From positions 2,108,001-2,172,000 of the forward strand of contig NZ_CP031716.1 in NCBI RefSeq assembly GCF_001696605.3: a DNA stretch of 64,000 nt, written 5' to 3'. Positions 41,490 to 49,332 of the stretch are shown piece by piece. The position numbers and the translations under genes were made by a program. Source of the stretch: Acinetobacter wuhouensis. GTDB taxonomy: Bacteria > Pseudomonadota > Gammaproteobacteria > Pseudomonadales > Moraxellaceae. Below the pieces are notes generated by a model that was not told the DNA's origin, searched no databases, and was given only the letters and a program-made list of their open reading frames with translations. Numbering within the stretch: position 1 is the stretch's first letter; each line of letters opens with the position of its first letter.

Positions 41490-41867
41490 ATGTCTTCAAA
41501 AGAATTAATACGGCTTCAAGCTCGTTTGCCACAGGCTACGCATGAAAATCTAACCAAATATGCTGAACAGCAAGGTATATCTATGAACTCTGCAATGGTG
41601 CAGCTTTTAGATTTTTCTTTGGAATTAGGGCTTCAAGGCGAAGGTAATTTACTTGACAGCACACTAACGGACTTCAAAACCAATTTGATCAAAGCTAAGT
41701 ACATTATTGGTGAATATATCCAGCAAGAAATTGTGGCTGATTTTGAAAATAAAAATAGTGAATTATATTTAGATTTTATTGGTAAAAAGTTTGATAACCT
41801 TGATGTGCAAGAACGAAAACTTTTAGCAGATCTTGTCTCAGTACTGGCAAATAAAAAAACTGATTAA
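41490..41867 (+). CDS. Arc-type ribbon-helix-helix DNA-binding protein
   Basis: A 125-aa protein. The N-terminal 45 residues have the Arc pattern: RLQARLPQATHENLTKYAEQQGISMNSAMVQLLDFSL, with a strand that enters the DNA groove and two helices. The C-terminal part (about 55-120) is helical and may mediate oligomers. Together with the divergent BRO-type gene and two palindromic operators it looks like a repressor/antirepressor switch. GGGG lies before the ATG but at loose spacing. Confidence 0.82.
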   Translation: MSSKELIRLQARLPQATHENLTKYAEQQGISMNSAMVQLLDFSLELGLQGEGNLLDSTLTDFKTNLIKAKYIIGEYIQQEIVADFENKNSELYLDFIGKKFDNLDVQERKLLADLVSVLANKKTD

Positions 41868-41899
41868 ACCTAAGTTAAGTTAGTTTCTGGGGTTAAATC

Positions 41900-41911
41900 T
41901 AAGTTAACTTA
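41900..41911. promoter_or_regulatory. Palindrome before the HEPN-like gene
   Basis: TAAGTTAACTTA is a perfect 12-bp palindrome; TAAGTTAAGTTAG lies 29 bases upstream at 41871. Together they form a pair of similar half-site groups 34-45 bases before the start codon, and may bind a repressor. Confidence 0.45.
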
Positions 41912-42373
41912 ATAAATTTTAAAATTTACAAATGAGTAAATGCAATGATTGAAAACATTCCAGAGCCCGAAGTTTTCCTATTAAATAGTGCTGAATTTCT
42001 ATATGAAGCATTCAATATATTTATTCCATTCATTGATGATCATGATCCTTTAATTATATTTAGTGGCGAAAACGATTTTGATGAAGACACCTTTATTGAA
42101 GAAAATAAAATTAAAATTGGAAACATGTCACTTTTAATTTTTTCATCAATAGAAAACTATCTAAAATATAAAATCGCTCTTAAATCACCACTACTTCTAA
42201 TTGAGAAACTATCAAATTTACAATGGAAAAAAATGAAATTTAATGATTTCTATATGCATGGATTTGAAGATTTACTGAAATTATATAGTGTAATTTATGC
42301 TACTACAGAGAATACTCAGTTAAAAGATGGGTTTGAAGACTTAAGAAAAACAAGAAACTTATTTGTTCATGGT

Positions 42374-42377
42374 GATC
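42374..42377. repeat. Target duplication GATC, left copy (outer element)
   Basis: GATC here and at 44891-44894 flank the outer element. Removing one copy restores the host reading frame. Confidence 0.8.
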
Positions 42378-42807
42378 CTAGACAGTATCGTGGACAATCG
42401 ATCCCTCTAAATTCTTGAAATATTTCTGTTCAAAGGCTTCTGGACTTAACCAGCCGTTTGCAGAATGCCTTCTGACCCGATTGTAATAAATCTCAATATA
42501 ATCAAACAAGACCGCATTCGCCTCTTTTCGAGTCGAAAACACACTGCCATGTACCACATGACCTTTTAATGTATGAAAGAAGCTTTCAGTCACTGCATTA
42601 TCCCAACAGTTTCCACGTCTAGACATACTCTGAGTACAATCATTTTTCAGTAACAGCGCTCTAAAATCACGACTACAGTACTGTGAGCCTTGGTCCGAAT
42701 GAACCATAACACCAGTTGGATAACCCTGACGAGCCATTGCATAGTTAGAGGTGGTCCCACTTGTTTGAACAACTAAAAGCGTATTTATAAGTGATATTCC
42801 GCTCTAG

Positions 42808-43548
42808 TTAAGCCACCTTGTTTTGTTGGGGTAGCTGATCATAGTAAAACTCATTTGGTGTCATTTTGTCTAGACTCGAATGAGGTCGTTTCAAATTATA
42901 AAACTCAAAATATGCACTTAATTGCTTTTTCGCATCTGTGACACTGCTATAAGCTTTGAGATACACCTCTTCATATTTAACGCTCCGCCATAATCGTTCA
43001 ACCATCACATTATCTACCCATCGACCTTTACCATCCATACTGATTTGAATGCCATTTGATTTCAATACATCAATAAATGCATCACTGGTAAACTGGCTGC
43101 CTTGGTCTGTATTAAATATTTCAGGTCGACCATATTTTTCAATCGCTTCATTTAAAGCCGAAATACAAAAATCCACCTCCATACTAATCGATACCCTATG
43201 CGCAAGTACCTTGCGGCTATGCCAATCAATCACAGCACATAAATAAACAAAGCCTTTTGCCATAGGGATATACGTTATATCCGTAGACCACACTTGATTA
43301 CTGCGCTGAATAGCCAACCCTTTGAGCAGATATGGATATTTACGGTGAGCTTGATTAGCCTGGCTTAAATTTGGTTTGCAATATAACGCCTGAATACCCA
43401 TTTTCTTCATTAAAGTACGTGTATGACGTCGTCCTATATGATGTCCTTGACGATTCAACAAATCACGCATCATACGACTGCCTGCAAAAGGATATTGCAT
43501 ATGTAATTCATCAATACATCGCATCAGCTTCAGATCTGATGCACTCAC
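42808..43548 (-). CDS. Transposase OrfB, DDE integrase core (inner IS3-family element)
   Basis: The product (246 aa from a GTG at 43548) holds the complete DDE core: WSTDITYIP with the first Asp, FNTDQGSQF with the second, and the Glu in DNVMVERLWRSVKYEE. It ends FYNLKRPHSSLDKMTPNEFY, typical of the IS3 family. The same frame stays open upstream to about 43640 (KLIDDSLQISVSKQAKLLKVSRG), so the real product is probably made by -1 frameshifting from orfA as OrfAB. The coding sequence looks intact, so the element may be active. Confidence 0.88.
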   Translation of the reverse strand: MSASDLKLMRCIDELHMQYPFAGSRMMRDLLNRQGHHIGRRHTRTLMKKMGIQALYCKPNLSQANQAHRKYPYLLKGLAIQRSNQVWSTDITYIPMAKGFVYLCAVIDWHSRKVLAHRVSISMEVDFCISALNEAIEKYGRPEIFNTDQGSQFTSDAFIDVLKSNGIQISMDGKGRWVDNVMVERLWRSVKYEEVYLKAYSSVTDAKKQLSAYFEFYNLKRPHSSLDKMTPNEFYYDQLPQQNKVA

Positions 43549-43634
43549 AGGTTTTGGGCGATAGTAATAACAACCACGGGAGACTTTCAGCAGCTTAGCT
43601 TGCTTAGATACTGAAATCTGAAGTGAGTCGTCGA

Positions 43635-43940
43635 TTAACTTTTGTGGTTGAAGCGGCCCAGTTTCTTCAACACACCTTCTAAAAAATCAATTTCTAATGC
43701 CTGCTCACCGATTTTTGCATGTAGTTTTTTTAGATCGATGGGTGGTTCTGTTGGAGCTTTTGATTGATCGAAAGCTTGCGAGGAAGCTGAGATCAATTGA
43801 TTTTTCCAGTCAATAATTTGGTTTTGATGAACATCAAACTCAGCACTCAATTCAGCAAGTGTTTTTTCTGCTTTAATCGCAGCAAGTGCTACCTTAGCTT
43901 TAAAATCATTTGAATGATTTCTTCTTGGTCTACGTGCCAT
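43635..43940 (-). CDS. Transposase OrfA, helix-turn-helix protein (inner IS3-family element)
   Basis: A 101-aa protein from ATG 43940 (an ATG-type start 12 bases upstream also exists in frame). MARRPRRNHSNDFKAKVALAAIKAEKTLAELSAEFDVHQNQIIDWKNQL is the HTH that binds the IS ends, and a leucine-rich coiled coil follows (LKKLHAKIGEQALEIDFLEGVLKKL). orfB begins in another frame at its end. Confidence 0.88.
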   Translation of the reverse strand: MARRPRRNHSNDFKAKVALAAIKAEKTLAELSAEFDVHQNQIIDWKNQLISASSQAFDQSKAPTEPPIDLKKLHAKIGEQALEIDFLEGVLKKLGRFNHKS

Positions 43941-44528
43941 AAAATACTCCATATATTGATGTTTATAACATCATTTGAGGAGCAGAATATCACTTATAGG
44001 AGTTGTTCAAATTTACGGATCCATCTCTATTAAACGTATCACACACCAACTGGCGGTCTATTCGATGGCTGGTTTGCCACCCCACGATACGACGGCTAAA
44101 TAAATCTAGCATCACACATAAATACAACCAACCTTCTTTAGTGCGGATATAGGTAATGTCTGTTGTCCAGACTTTATTAGGCTGAGTAACTGTAAATTGG
44201 CGATCCAACAAGTTGGGTGCTGTAGGCAAACGATGGGTTGAATCAGTCGTATGCTTGTATTTACGCGCAATCCTGCTACGTAAACCAAGCTTTTTTAGCA
44301 TCCTTCCAATAGTACGTTCGCTCATGTTGTAACCTAAATCATGCATGTCATGTACTAATGAAGGTGCACCCAATCGTGCATGATGCTGCCAATATACGGC
44401 TTTTAAGTCATTATATTTCTGTGCCGTATTGGCTTGACGTTTTCGCCAGGCATAATAGCCTGAAGTGCTGACACCTAGGTATTTACAGGCAGAAGATACG
44501 GTGACTTCATTCATATCTAGATCTTGAA

Positions 44529-44837
44529 TTACCGTGTACTTTTCTTGGCATGATCTGTTAGAAAGTACACATGCGCTTTTTTTAAGATGTCATTGGCTTC
44601 CTTGAGCTGTTTGACTTCTTTCTCTAATTCCACGATCCGCTGTTGTTCTGGTGAAAGTTGACGTTTGCTTGAACCTGCCGGATTGGTTTCACGAATCCAT
44701 TTATCTAATGTTGAATAACCCACACCTAATTTCTGGGCGATTGCAGCTACAGACTCGTGTGAGTTTGAAAGTGCATAATCAATCGCTTGCTGTTTAAATT
44801 CGGGACTAAAACGTTTAGCCATTTCTTGAATCTCCAA
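44529..44837 (-). CDS. Transposase OrfA of the outer IS3-family element
   Basis: A 102-aa protein, probably starting at MAKRFSPEF (44822). It has the N-terminal HTH (FKQQAIDYALSNSHESVAAIAQKLGVGYSTLDKWIRE) and a leucine-zipper-like coiled coil (RIVELEKEVKQLKEANDILKKAH). The string TTAAAAAAAGC near 44577-44585 is the family's A-rich slippery site, and the -1 frame continues directly into orfB, so OrfAB frameshift synthesis was used before the inner insertion. Confidence 0.87.
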   Translation of the reverse strand: MEIQEMAKRFSPEFKQQAIDYALSNSHESVAAIAQKLGVGYSTLDKWIRETNPAGSSKRQLSPEQQRIVELEKEVKQLKEANDILKKAHVYFLTDHAKKSTR

Positions 44838-44890
44838 AGATTAAAGTTACGTTATCTTTAGAGGGACGTGCTGTCCATTATTTTGTCTAG

Positions 44891-44894
44891 GATC
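44891..44894. repeat. Target duplication GATC, right copy (outer element)
   Basis: It matches 42374-42377. Confidence 0.8.
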
Positions 44895-45362
44895 ATGGTT
44901 CAGGTGACGAAAGTATTACACTGGAAAAGCTTGTTAAAGTATCGTCATTCTTTATACAAGAAATATGGAATAAAAGTGCATTAGATGAGCATGACTTTAT
45001 ATTTCAATATTTTTCAGACTTCAGCGGTGCTTTAGATAATTACAATGATACTACTAACTTTTTCCCTCCAATGGAGGAGACAAGCGAAGAACATATAAAA
45101 CTATTGAAAATATATAGATTTTTAGAATGTTTCTTAACAAAAAATGAACTTCTAGCTTTTCTAGGTTTAAATAAAATTGAAAGAAAAACTGAATGCCCTG
45201 CTTGCTTAATGTATTCATTTTATTTTAAAGATTTTAAAAGCGAGTCTGCTAAAATTTTTAAAAATGACGATGGTGAAGATACATTAAGATGTTATTTATG
45301 TCAGCTTGAAACAACCATTGAAGATTGAGTAAAAAGCGCCATATGGCGCTTTAAAAATACAA

Positions 45363-46460
45363 TTAATCATTTATTATTTTAATTTTTTGTAGCTTAATTT
45401 CCTTCAATATTTTATCCACGCACAAATCAAAATCGTTAAAATCAATATTTATAGTATCTTTCTTCATTTGACTACATTGATTTATCCATTGAGAACCCTG
45501 AGATAATGGGTAACTTTTACTGATATTTTCAAATAAATTTTCAGAAAGTATCATCGTGCTAACACTAGATAGCTTAGTTTTTAAATCATATAAAACTGCT
45601 GAATCAAATTCATGAAGATTTTTTACTTCATTATCTAAAATATTGAAATTCGCTCTGCTCAAAATAAAATCATTATAGCTTTGTAGTGCTCTTTTTCTAT
45701 CTTTCTCCAGTATATCCAACAAATTGGTTTCCATATTATTAATAATATTTAAATTAAAGAAAATACTTTTAAAATCATCTCTATTAAAAAATAATTGCAT
45801 GCATCTAGTATTTGCAATTTTTAAATTTTTTTCATCCCATGTAAGATGTATCATCTTATTAAGCTTCTTAAAATATTGATTAATATTATTAACCTTTCTT
45901 TCCAAGTCACTCAACGCTTGATATTTTTCCCTTTCTCTAAACTCAATTTTCCAACTACTAAATACCCATATTGCAACAATTGGAGCAATTAAATATGTAG
46001 CCCAAATAAATATATTAATTATGTCACTTTTATTGGATATGCTTAAATCATTTCCAGATAGTCTGTAAATAGCAAGTCCTAATACAGAAATTGAAATATA
46101 AACTCCTAACATCATTAGGATCATTTTGTATTTATTTAAACCATCTTTATCCTGTTTTTTAATATATCTTGATAATTTTGCATCTAAATATTTAGCGTAT
46201 CTTCTTCTGCTTTGTAATTTTAATAAAATTATAAGTAAAACCAGTAAAGAGATTTTTAAAGAAATTTTAGCTCCAAAAATCAAACCTACAAACCATATAA
46301 CAGAGTTATACGTAATCATGGTTAAAAAATACAGTATAATGTATAATATTGTACTAAAAATCAATATTAAAACTGAATTTAATAAAAATCCTAGACTAAA
46401 TTTTAATAGGTTACTTCTATCCAATCTAAAGAAGTTTAATATATACCTTTTATAATTCAT
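45363..46460 (-). CDS. Four-helix membrane protein with cytosolic coiled-coil domain (third gene of PIN operon)
   Basis: A 365-aa protein. Two hydrophobic segments lie near residues 18-50 and 55-85 (LLNSVLILIFSTILYIILYFLTMI; LKISLLVLLIILL), and two near 110-130 and 148-168, giving about four membrane helices. The remaining 195 residues are cytosolic, charged and helical (EREKYQALSDLERKVNNINQYFKKL), with no catalytic motif. The ATG follows the stop of the PIN gene directly (TAAATG), so translation is coupled. Codon use is very AT-rich. It might be a membrane effector, sensor or anchor; no family recognised. Confidence 0.65.
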   Translation of the reverse strand: MNYKRYILNFFRLDRSNLLKFSLGFLLNSVLILIFSTILYIILYFLTMITYNSVIWFVGLIFGAKISLKISLLVLLIILLKLQSRRRYAKYLDAKLSRYIKKQDKDGLNKYKMILMMLGVYISISVLGLAIYRLSGNDLSISNKSDIINIFIWATYLIAPIVAIWVFSSWKIEFREREKYQALSDLERKVNNINQYFKKLNKMIHLTWDEKNLKIANTRCMQLFFNRDDFKSIFFNLNIINNMETNLLDILEKDRKRALQSYNDFILSRANFNILDNEVKNLHEFDSAVLYDLKTKLSSVSTMILSENLFENISKSYPLSQGSQWINQCSQMKKDTINIDFNDFDLCVDKILKEIKLQKIKIIND

Positions 46461-46967
46461 TTACTGAACTCGTTCACTCTCTTCCACTGGTAAACCAGTA
46501 CTCACCATCTGTTCAAAATAGGTTTCATCAATATAATCAAAAACAACAATTGGTAAGCCTAAGCAATCTACTATTTTTTTAATACCTTTATCATGTGTAA
46601 TAATTATTGAAGCATTATTAGCAATTGCTATTCCTAATATTTGAATATCAACCTTTATTTTTTGATTGGGTCTTTGACTTTGATTACTCTTAGGTAAACT
46701 AGCCCTATAATCTTTATATATCTTTGCTGCAGCTAAAGCAGCTTTTGCATCGAAATCTAAAGCTTTAAACTTTGAATTTGGCTTAAGCAAACTCAAAGAA
46801 CGTGCTTCATTATCATCACCTGCAATAAATTCGGAAATAACAGGCATAGGCAAAGCAATTGTTTCATGCAATAAAGCTTTTAAAGCAGAAACAAGATTGT
46901 AATATTCCGAACTAGACTTCTCTCCATCAAGGAAAGTGATTAAGGCATTCGTATCTAAGATGATCAA
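46461..46967 (-). CDS. PIN domain ribonuclease, VapC-like (second gene of operon)
   Basis: A PIN-fold nuclease of 168 aa when started at TTG 46967. This TTG overlaps the stop of the preceding gene (TTGA), has AAGGAG eight bases before it, and gives the standard PIN start MIILDTNALI; a GTG at 46988 would add seven residues. Acidic residues of the active site are visible: D5, E46, D107 and D126 (in ITHDKG). PIN toxins cut tRNA, rRNA or mRNA with Mg. Its partner would be the 271-aa product encoded just upstream, and the membrane gene follows. Such a three-gene set is not one I recognise. Confidence 0.85.
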   Translation of the reverse strand: MIILDTNALITFLDGEKSSSEYYNLVSALKALLHETIALPMPVISEFIAGDDNEARSLSLLKPNSKFKALDFDAKAALAAAKIYKDYRASLPKSNQSQRPNQKIKVDIQILGIAIANNASIIITHDKGIKKIVDCLGLPIVVFDYIDETYFEQMVSTGLPVEESERVQ

Positions 46968-47779
46968 TCTTGTCGCTCCTTCAGCCACTCAGCTATCGGG
47001 TCATCGTGTGTAGACCAATTCGATGCACCTTTTGCTCTAAAGTCATCAATCCATTCTTCTAAGCTGACATCCTCAATAACATAAAACTTATTGATGATGT
47101 ATTTCTTAAGCGTTAATTGATAAGAATTAGATTTCGATAGATAAGTCGCTTCCCCTTCAAATCTTAAACTTTTATCTGTATTAAAGTACGGATGTAATTC
47201 TTCTAGTAATTTCTTAGAACACTGTGCAGGAACTTCCACACCATTGTTCAAAATAATGGTGATGTGGTCAGACTTGTCTCGGCCTTTTTGCAGTCGAGTT
47301 AAACGACCATCCAAAGACTCTTCTTGAGTGAATGTTTCTTCTGTCTCTAATTCAGGAACGACATATAAAATTTCTTTAGGCTCATACATTTCATTATGAT
47401 TGAAACTACCATAAGAAATCTCAGCATGATGAAAACCATACTTACCTAGTTCTTTTTGAATACGAGCAATTTGCTTATGCTTTGCAGCAGTATCTTTCAT
47501 CACATTGGACATGGCCAATGATTTACAGTCACTTGGAACTGTAACTGCAATGGTCGTTGAACCTTCTTTAATCGTGTTGAACTTGGCTTGTTTAATTCCA
47601 ACAATTTGCCCTAGTGCAGATAGCAAGTTTGCAACACTGGAAATTTCTAGATCATGTAAATGCCCATCATGGATTTTTAAAACAAAATCAAGATCGCCAG
47701 CTTGTTCTTGCTGAACAGCTGGATCGAATAGATCAAGACTTTGTTGGGCAACTTTGCCCTTTTTACCCACTTTTGACAT
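46964..47779 (-). CDS. Unknown protein, first gene of the PIN operon, possible antitoxin
   Basis: A 271-aa protein without signal or membrane segment. The N-terminal 30 residues are polar, then DLDFVLKIHDGHLHDLEISSVANLLSALGQIVG begins a mixed fold. The middle has AVTVPSDCKSLAMSNVMKDTAAKHKQ, and the C-terminal third has HITIILNNGVEVPAQCSKKLLEEL and RFEGEATYLSKSNSYQLTLKKY, which looks like a beta domain. The tail DDPIAEWLKERQD resembles amphipathic ends by which antitoxins hold PIN toxins. It is larger than classical VapB antitoxins and lacks a known DNA-binding motif. Position and overlap with the PIN gene make an antitoxin or regulator role plausible. Confidence 0.6.
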   Translation of the reverse strand: MSKVGKKGKVAQQSLDLFDPAVQQEQAGDLDFVLKIHDGHLHDLEISSVANLLSALGQIVGIKQAKFNTIKEGSTTIAVTVPSDCKSLAMSNVMKDTAAKHKQIARIQKELGKYGFHHAEISYGSFNHNEMYEPKEILYVVPELETEETFTQEESLDGRLTRLQKGRDKSDHITIILNNGVEVPAQCSKKLLEELHPYFNTDKSLRFEGEATYLSKSNSYQLTLKKYIINKFYVIEDVSLEEWIDDFRAKGASNWSTHDDPIAEWLKERQD

Positions 47780-47866
47780 TACAATTTATTTTCAATTTAG
47801 GTTGCTTATATTATGTTCAACTTATAGAACAAATGAAAGGTAACTTACAAACCAATCCAACTTCAC

Positions 47867-47895
47867 TATTTATGGCTAAATCAGAGATTTGTCAA
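47867..47895 (-). promoter_or_regulatory. Putative promoter P2 of the PIN operon
   Basis: On the minus strand, TTGACA (47895-47890) and TAAATA (47872-47867) are separated by 17 bases, a near-consensus sigma-70 promoter 88 bases before the first gene. Confidence 0.7.
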
Positions 47896-47899
47896 CCAA

Positions 47900-47928
47900 A
47901 ATTTATTGCTAAATCATCAATTTGTCAA
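47900..47928 (-). promoter_or_regulatory. Putative promoter P1 of the PIN operon (duplicate of P2)
   Basis: TTGACA (47928-47923), 17 bases, TAAATT (47905-47900). The stretch from TTTGGTTGACAAAT through GATTTAGC to TAAAT is repeated at P2, so P1 and P2 look like a direct duplication 33 bases apart. Confidence 0.7.
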
Positions 47929-48024
47929 CCAAACTGGCTTTTATACGACTTTTTGACTGATTCATTGAGCAACCATACACTTCGTTGTTAGACTTCGGCT
48001 AATGTTTTGACTTTAAAATAATTT

Positions 48025-48249
48025 ATGAAATTTATACTCATTTTTGCTTTGGGGTTCACTTCTATAAATGTATATGCAAAAAAATGTGCTGACTTCTCTA
48101 CACAGCAGCAGGCTCAGAAGTGGTATGAACAACGGAAAAATTCAGGACAGACGGGCTGGAAAAGTTTAGACCGTGATGGAGATGGTCAGGCATGTGATTG
48201 CCTGCCAGGTGGGAATGGGAAAAAGTGTCCGAAGAAAAAGAGGAAATAG
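48025..48249 (+). CDS. Secreted Excalibur-type calcium-binding protein
   Basis: A 74-aa protein with signal peptide (MKFILIFALGFTSINVYAKK, cleavage after VYA). The mature 56 residues have one Excalibur domain: CADFSTQQQAQKWYEQR, then DRDGDGQACDCLPG, the shortened EF-hand loop with D-x-D-x-D-G and conserved cysteines. The tail KKCPKKKRK is strongly basic. The domain binds calcium in known members and occurs in secreted nucleases and envelope proteins; here it stands alone, so its role is unclear. Confidence 0.85.
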   Translation: MKFILIFALGFTSINVYAKKCADFSTQQQAQKWYEQRKNSGQTGWKSLDRDGDGQACDCLPGGNGKKCPKKKRK

Positions 48250-48422
48250 TATCAGAGTAGCTCAGTCCTTTCGTCTTATGTCTAAATACTACAATGTAAT
48301 AAAACTGTGTGAGAGCGTAAGTATTCTATCGTCTTTGTAGCCCTTCTATTGCAATCCCTGATATCAGTGATGTTTTCCTATAGGCTGAATATTCAATCAC
48401 ATTTAAATAGGACAGTAATCCA

Positions 48423-48656
48423 ATGACTACTATTAATGTTGAAAATATTAAAAGCCATGCAGATGTTATCGCTTCCTGTGGTACTAAAGTCGGTGAAGTC
48501 GACCACATGCAAGGTACAAATCAGATTAAGCTGACAAAGCATGGGGATGGACATCACCACCTGATCCCTGTTTCATGGGTTGGTGAAATCACTGACAGTA
48601 AAATTGTACTCAACAAAGACTCACAGGAAGTTAAAGATACTTGGGTACAAATTTAA
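48423..48656 (+). CDS. DUF2171-like small protein
   Basis: A 77-aa soluble protein: MTTINVENIKSHADVIASCGTKVGEVDHMQGTNQIKLTKH, then HHHLIPVSWVGEITDSKIVLNKDSQEVKDTW. The pattern of a G-x-x-V-G-x-V-D strand, a metal-like His cluster and an I-P-x-x-W-V strand is what I know from DUF2171/PRC-barrel-like proteins. The function is unknown; such proteins are often stress-linked. It has its own terminator directly after it. Confidence 0.75.
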   Translation: MTTINVENIKSHADVIASCGTKVGEVDHMQGTNQIKLTKHGDGHHHLIPVSWVGEITDSKIVLNKDSQEVKDTWVQI

Positions 48657-48676
48657 AGACCTGCTGAGCTTAAATA

Positions 48677-48703
48677 AAGAAGCCCTCACTTGAGGGCTTC
48701 TTT
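48677..48703. terminator. Terminator after the DUF2171-like gene
   Basis: AAGAAGCCCTCA pairs with TGAGGGCTTCTT around a 2-base gap (or shorter stem with 4-base loop), followed by T-rich sequence. It is also able to work on the minus strand for the lipocalin. Confidence 0.8.
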
Positions 48704-48786
48704 ATAAAATAGAATATTTAATTCAAAAAATTATCAAATACTAAATTTAGCTTAAGTAGATCTATGCATTTACAAAACTTTAGTTA

Positions 48787-49332
48787 TTAATTTTGGGGCG
48801 TTTTGATCAGACTACTTGTGTCGTAACCAAAGTTTTTAGCAGTCTCTAAATAAGAGGTATATGTAGCCCCATCAATTTGAGGAGATCTAGACAAAATCCA
48901 TAAGTATTTCTTGGTTGGACCACCTACCAATACAACTTTATATTCAGGATCAATTCTAAGAATCCAATAATCGCCTTTTGTAAATGGTACCCATCGCAAC
49001 GCCTTTGGCATGAAGCTAACTTTTAGCTTACTGTTGCCAGTATTAATACTCTTAGCTAAACCTTCAGAACTTTGCAGATTACCATCTTTATTTTGACATG
49101 AATTTAGAACTTTAACTGTTTTGTCTTGATTAAGTGAGTACTCCGCTGTTGTATTAACTGAACATTTTCTTTGAAAATAATTAGGTAGGTGAGCTATTTC
49201 ATACCACTTACCCATATATTTGGTAATATCAATATTATCAACAGTTTTCACATGACTGACTGGACTTTCTGCAGCTTTGACCATCGAAGCAACTGAAACA
49301 AGAGCTAAACCAATTAATATGATTTTTTTCAT
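48787..49332 (-). CDS. Bacterial lipocalin, Blc-like
   Basis: A 181-aa lipocalin with an N-terminal signal peptide (cleavage near VKAAES); there is no lipobox cysteine, so it would be periplasmic, unlike E. coli Blc, which is an outer-membrane lipoprotein. The first lipocalin motif is YMGKWYEIAHLPNYFQRKC (G-x-W-Y); the others are in YWILRIDPEYKVVLVGGPTKKYLWILSRSP. Lipocalins bind small hydrophobic molecules such as fatty acids or lysophospholipids and help envelope stress. It lies just before the prophage lysis genes and may be cargo. Confidence 0.88.
   Translation of the reverse strand: MKKIILIGLALVSVASMVKAAESPVSHVKTVDNIDITKYMGKWYEIAHLPNYFQRKCSVNTTAEYSLNQDKTVKVLNSCQNKDGNLQSSEGLAKSINTGNSKLKVSFMPKALRWVPFTKGDYWILRIDPEYKVVLVGGPTKKYLWILSRSPQIDGATYTSYLETAKNFGYDTSSLIKTPQN

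Larger units (their letters stand above)
42748..44029 (-). mobile_element. IS3-family insertion sequence (inner)
   Basis: The inner element is flanked by TTA at 42745-42747 and 44030-44032, a 3-bp target repeat usual for IS3. The ends are imperfect inverted repeats: GAGGTGGTCCC at the left against TAGAGATGGATCC read from the right (offset by two bases). A further inward match is TTTGAACAAC, and TATAAGTGATATTC follows. About 1.28 kb, with orfA 43635-43940 and orfB 42808 to about 43640. It reads in the same direction as the outer element. Exact ends are uncertain by a few bases. Confidence 0.78.
42378..44583 (-). pseudogene. Transposase OrfB of the outer IS3-family element, split by the inner IS
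   Basis: The N-terminal part runs from the -1 frame of orfA (open from about 44583: KKSACVLSNRSCQEKYTVIQ, then MNEVTVSSACKYLG at 44514) to about 44033. The C-terminal part runs from about 42744 to the stop at 42378. The split lies in DTFN/YAMARQGY. Catalytic residues of the DDE integrase core are divided: TTDITYIR with the first Asp is in the first part; HSDQGSQY and the Glu in NAVTESFFHTLKGH are in the second. Removing the inner element restores the frame, so the break is only by insertion. Confidence 0.85.
42378..44890 (-). mobile_element. IS3-family insertion sequence (outer), itself interrupted
   Basis: The ends are inverted repeats: CTAGACAGTATCGTGGACA at the left, and the right end read inward as CTAGACAAAATAATGGACA. 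Both continue to TCCCTCTAAA, about 33-35 bp in all. Direct repeats GATC flank it. Without the inner element it is about 1.23 kb, the usual size of the family. It carries orfA (44529-44837) and a split orfB. The stop codon of orfB lies in the terminal CTAG itself. Confidence 0.85.
41945..45328 (+). pseudogene. HEPN-like protein with zinc ribbon, interrupted by nested insertion sequences
   Basis: Joining 41945-42377 to 44895-45328, after removing the insertion and one GATC repeat, gives an open frame of exactly 289 codons (288 aa). The N-terminal half is helical, with SLLIFSSIENYLKYKI and then LRKTRNLFVHGD. R137 and H142 fit the R-x4-H motif of HEPN ribonucleases, common in toxin and phage-defence proteins. 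The C-terminus has two CxxC pairs (ECPACLM and RCYLCQ) that form a zinc ribbon. The insertion lies two codons past the HEPN histidine, so the present gene cannot make the whole protein. The HEPN call is from motif and context. Confidence 0.7.

Noticed and set aside
46126..46455. 109-aa plus-strand frame
   Set aside because: Antisense of the membrane gene of the PIN operon; the length follows from AT-rich hydrophobic coding sequence.
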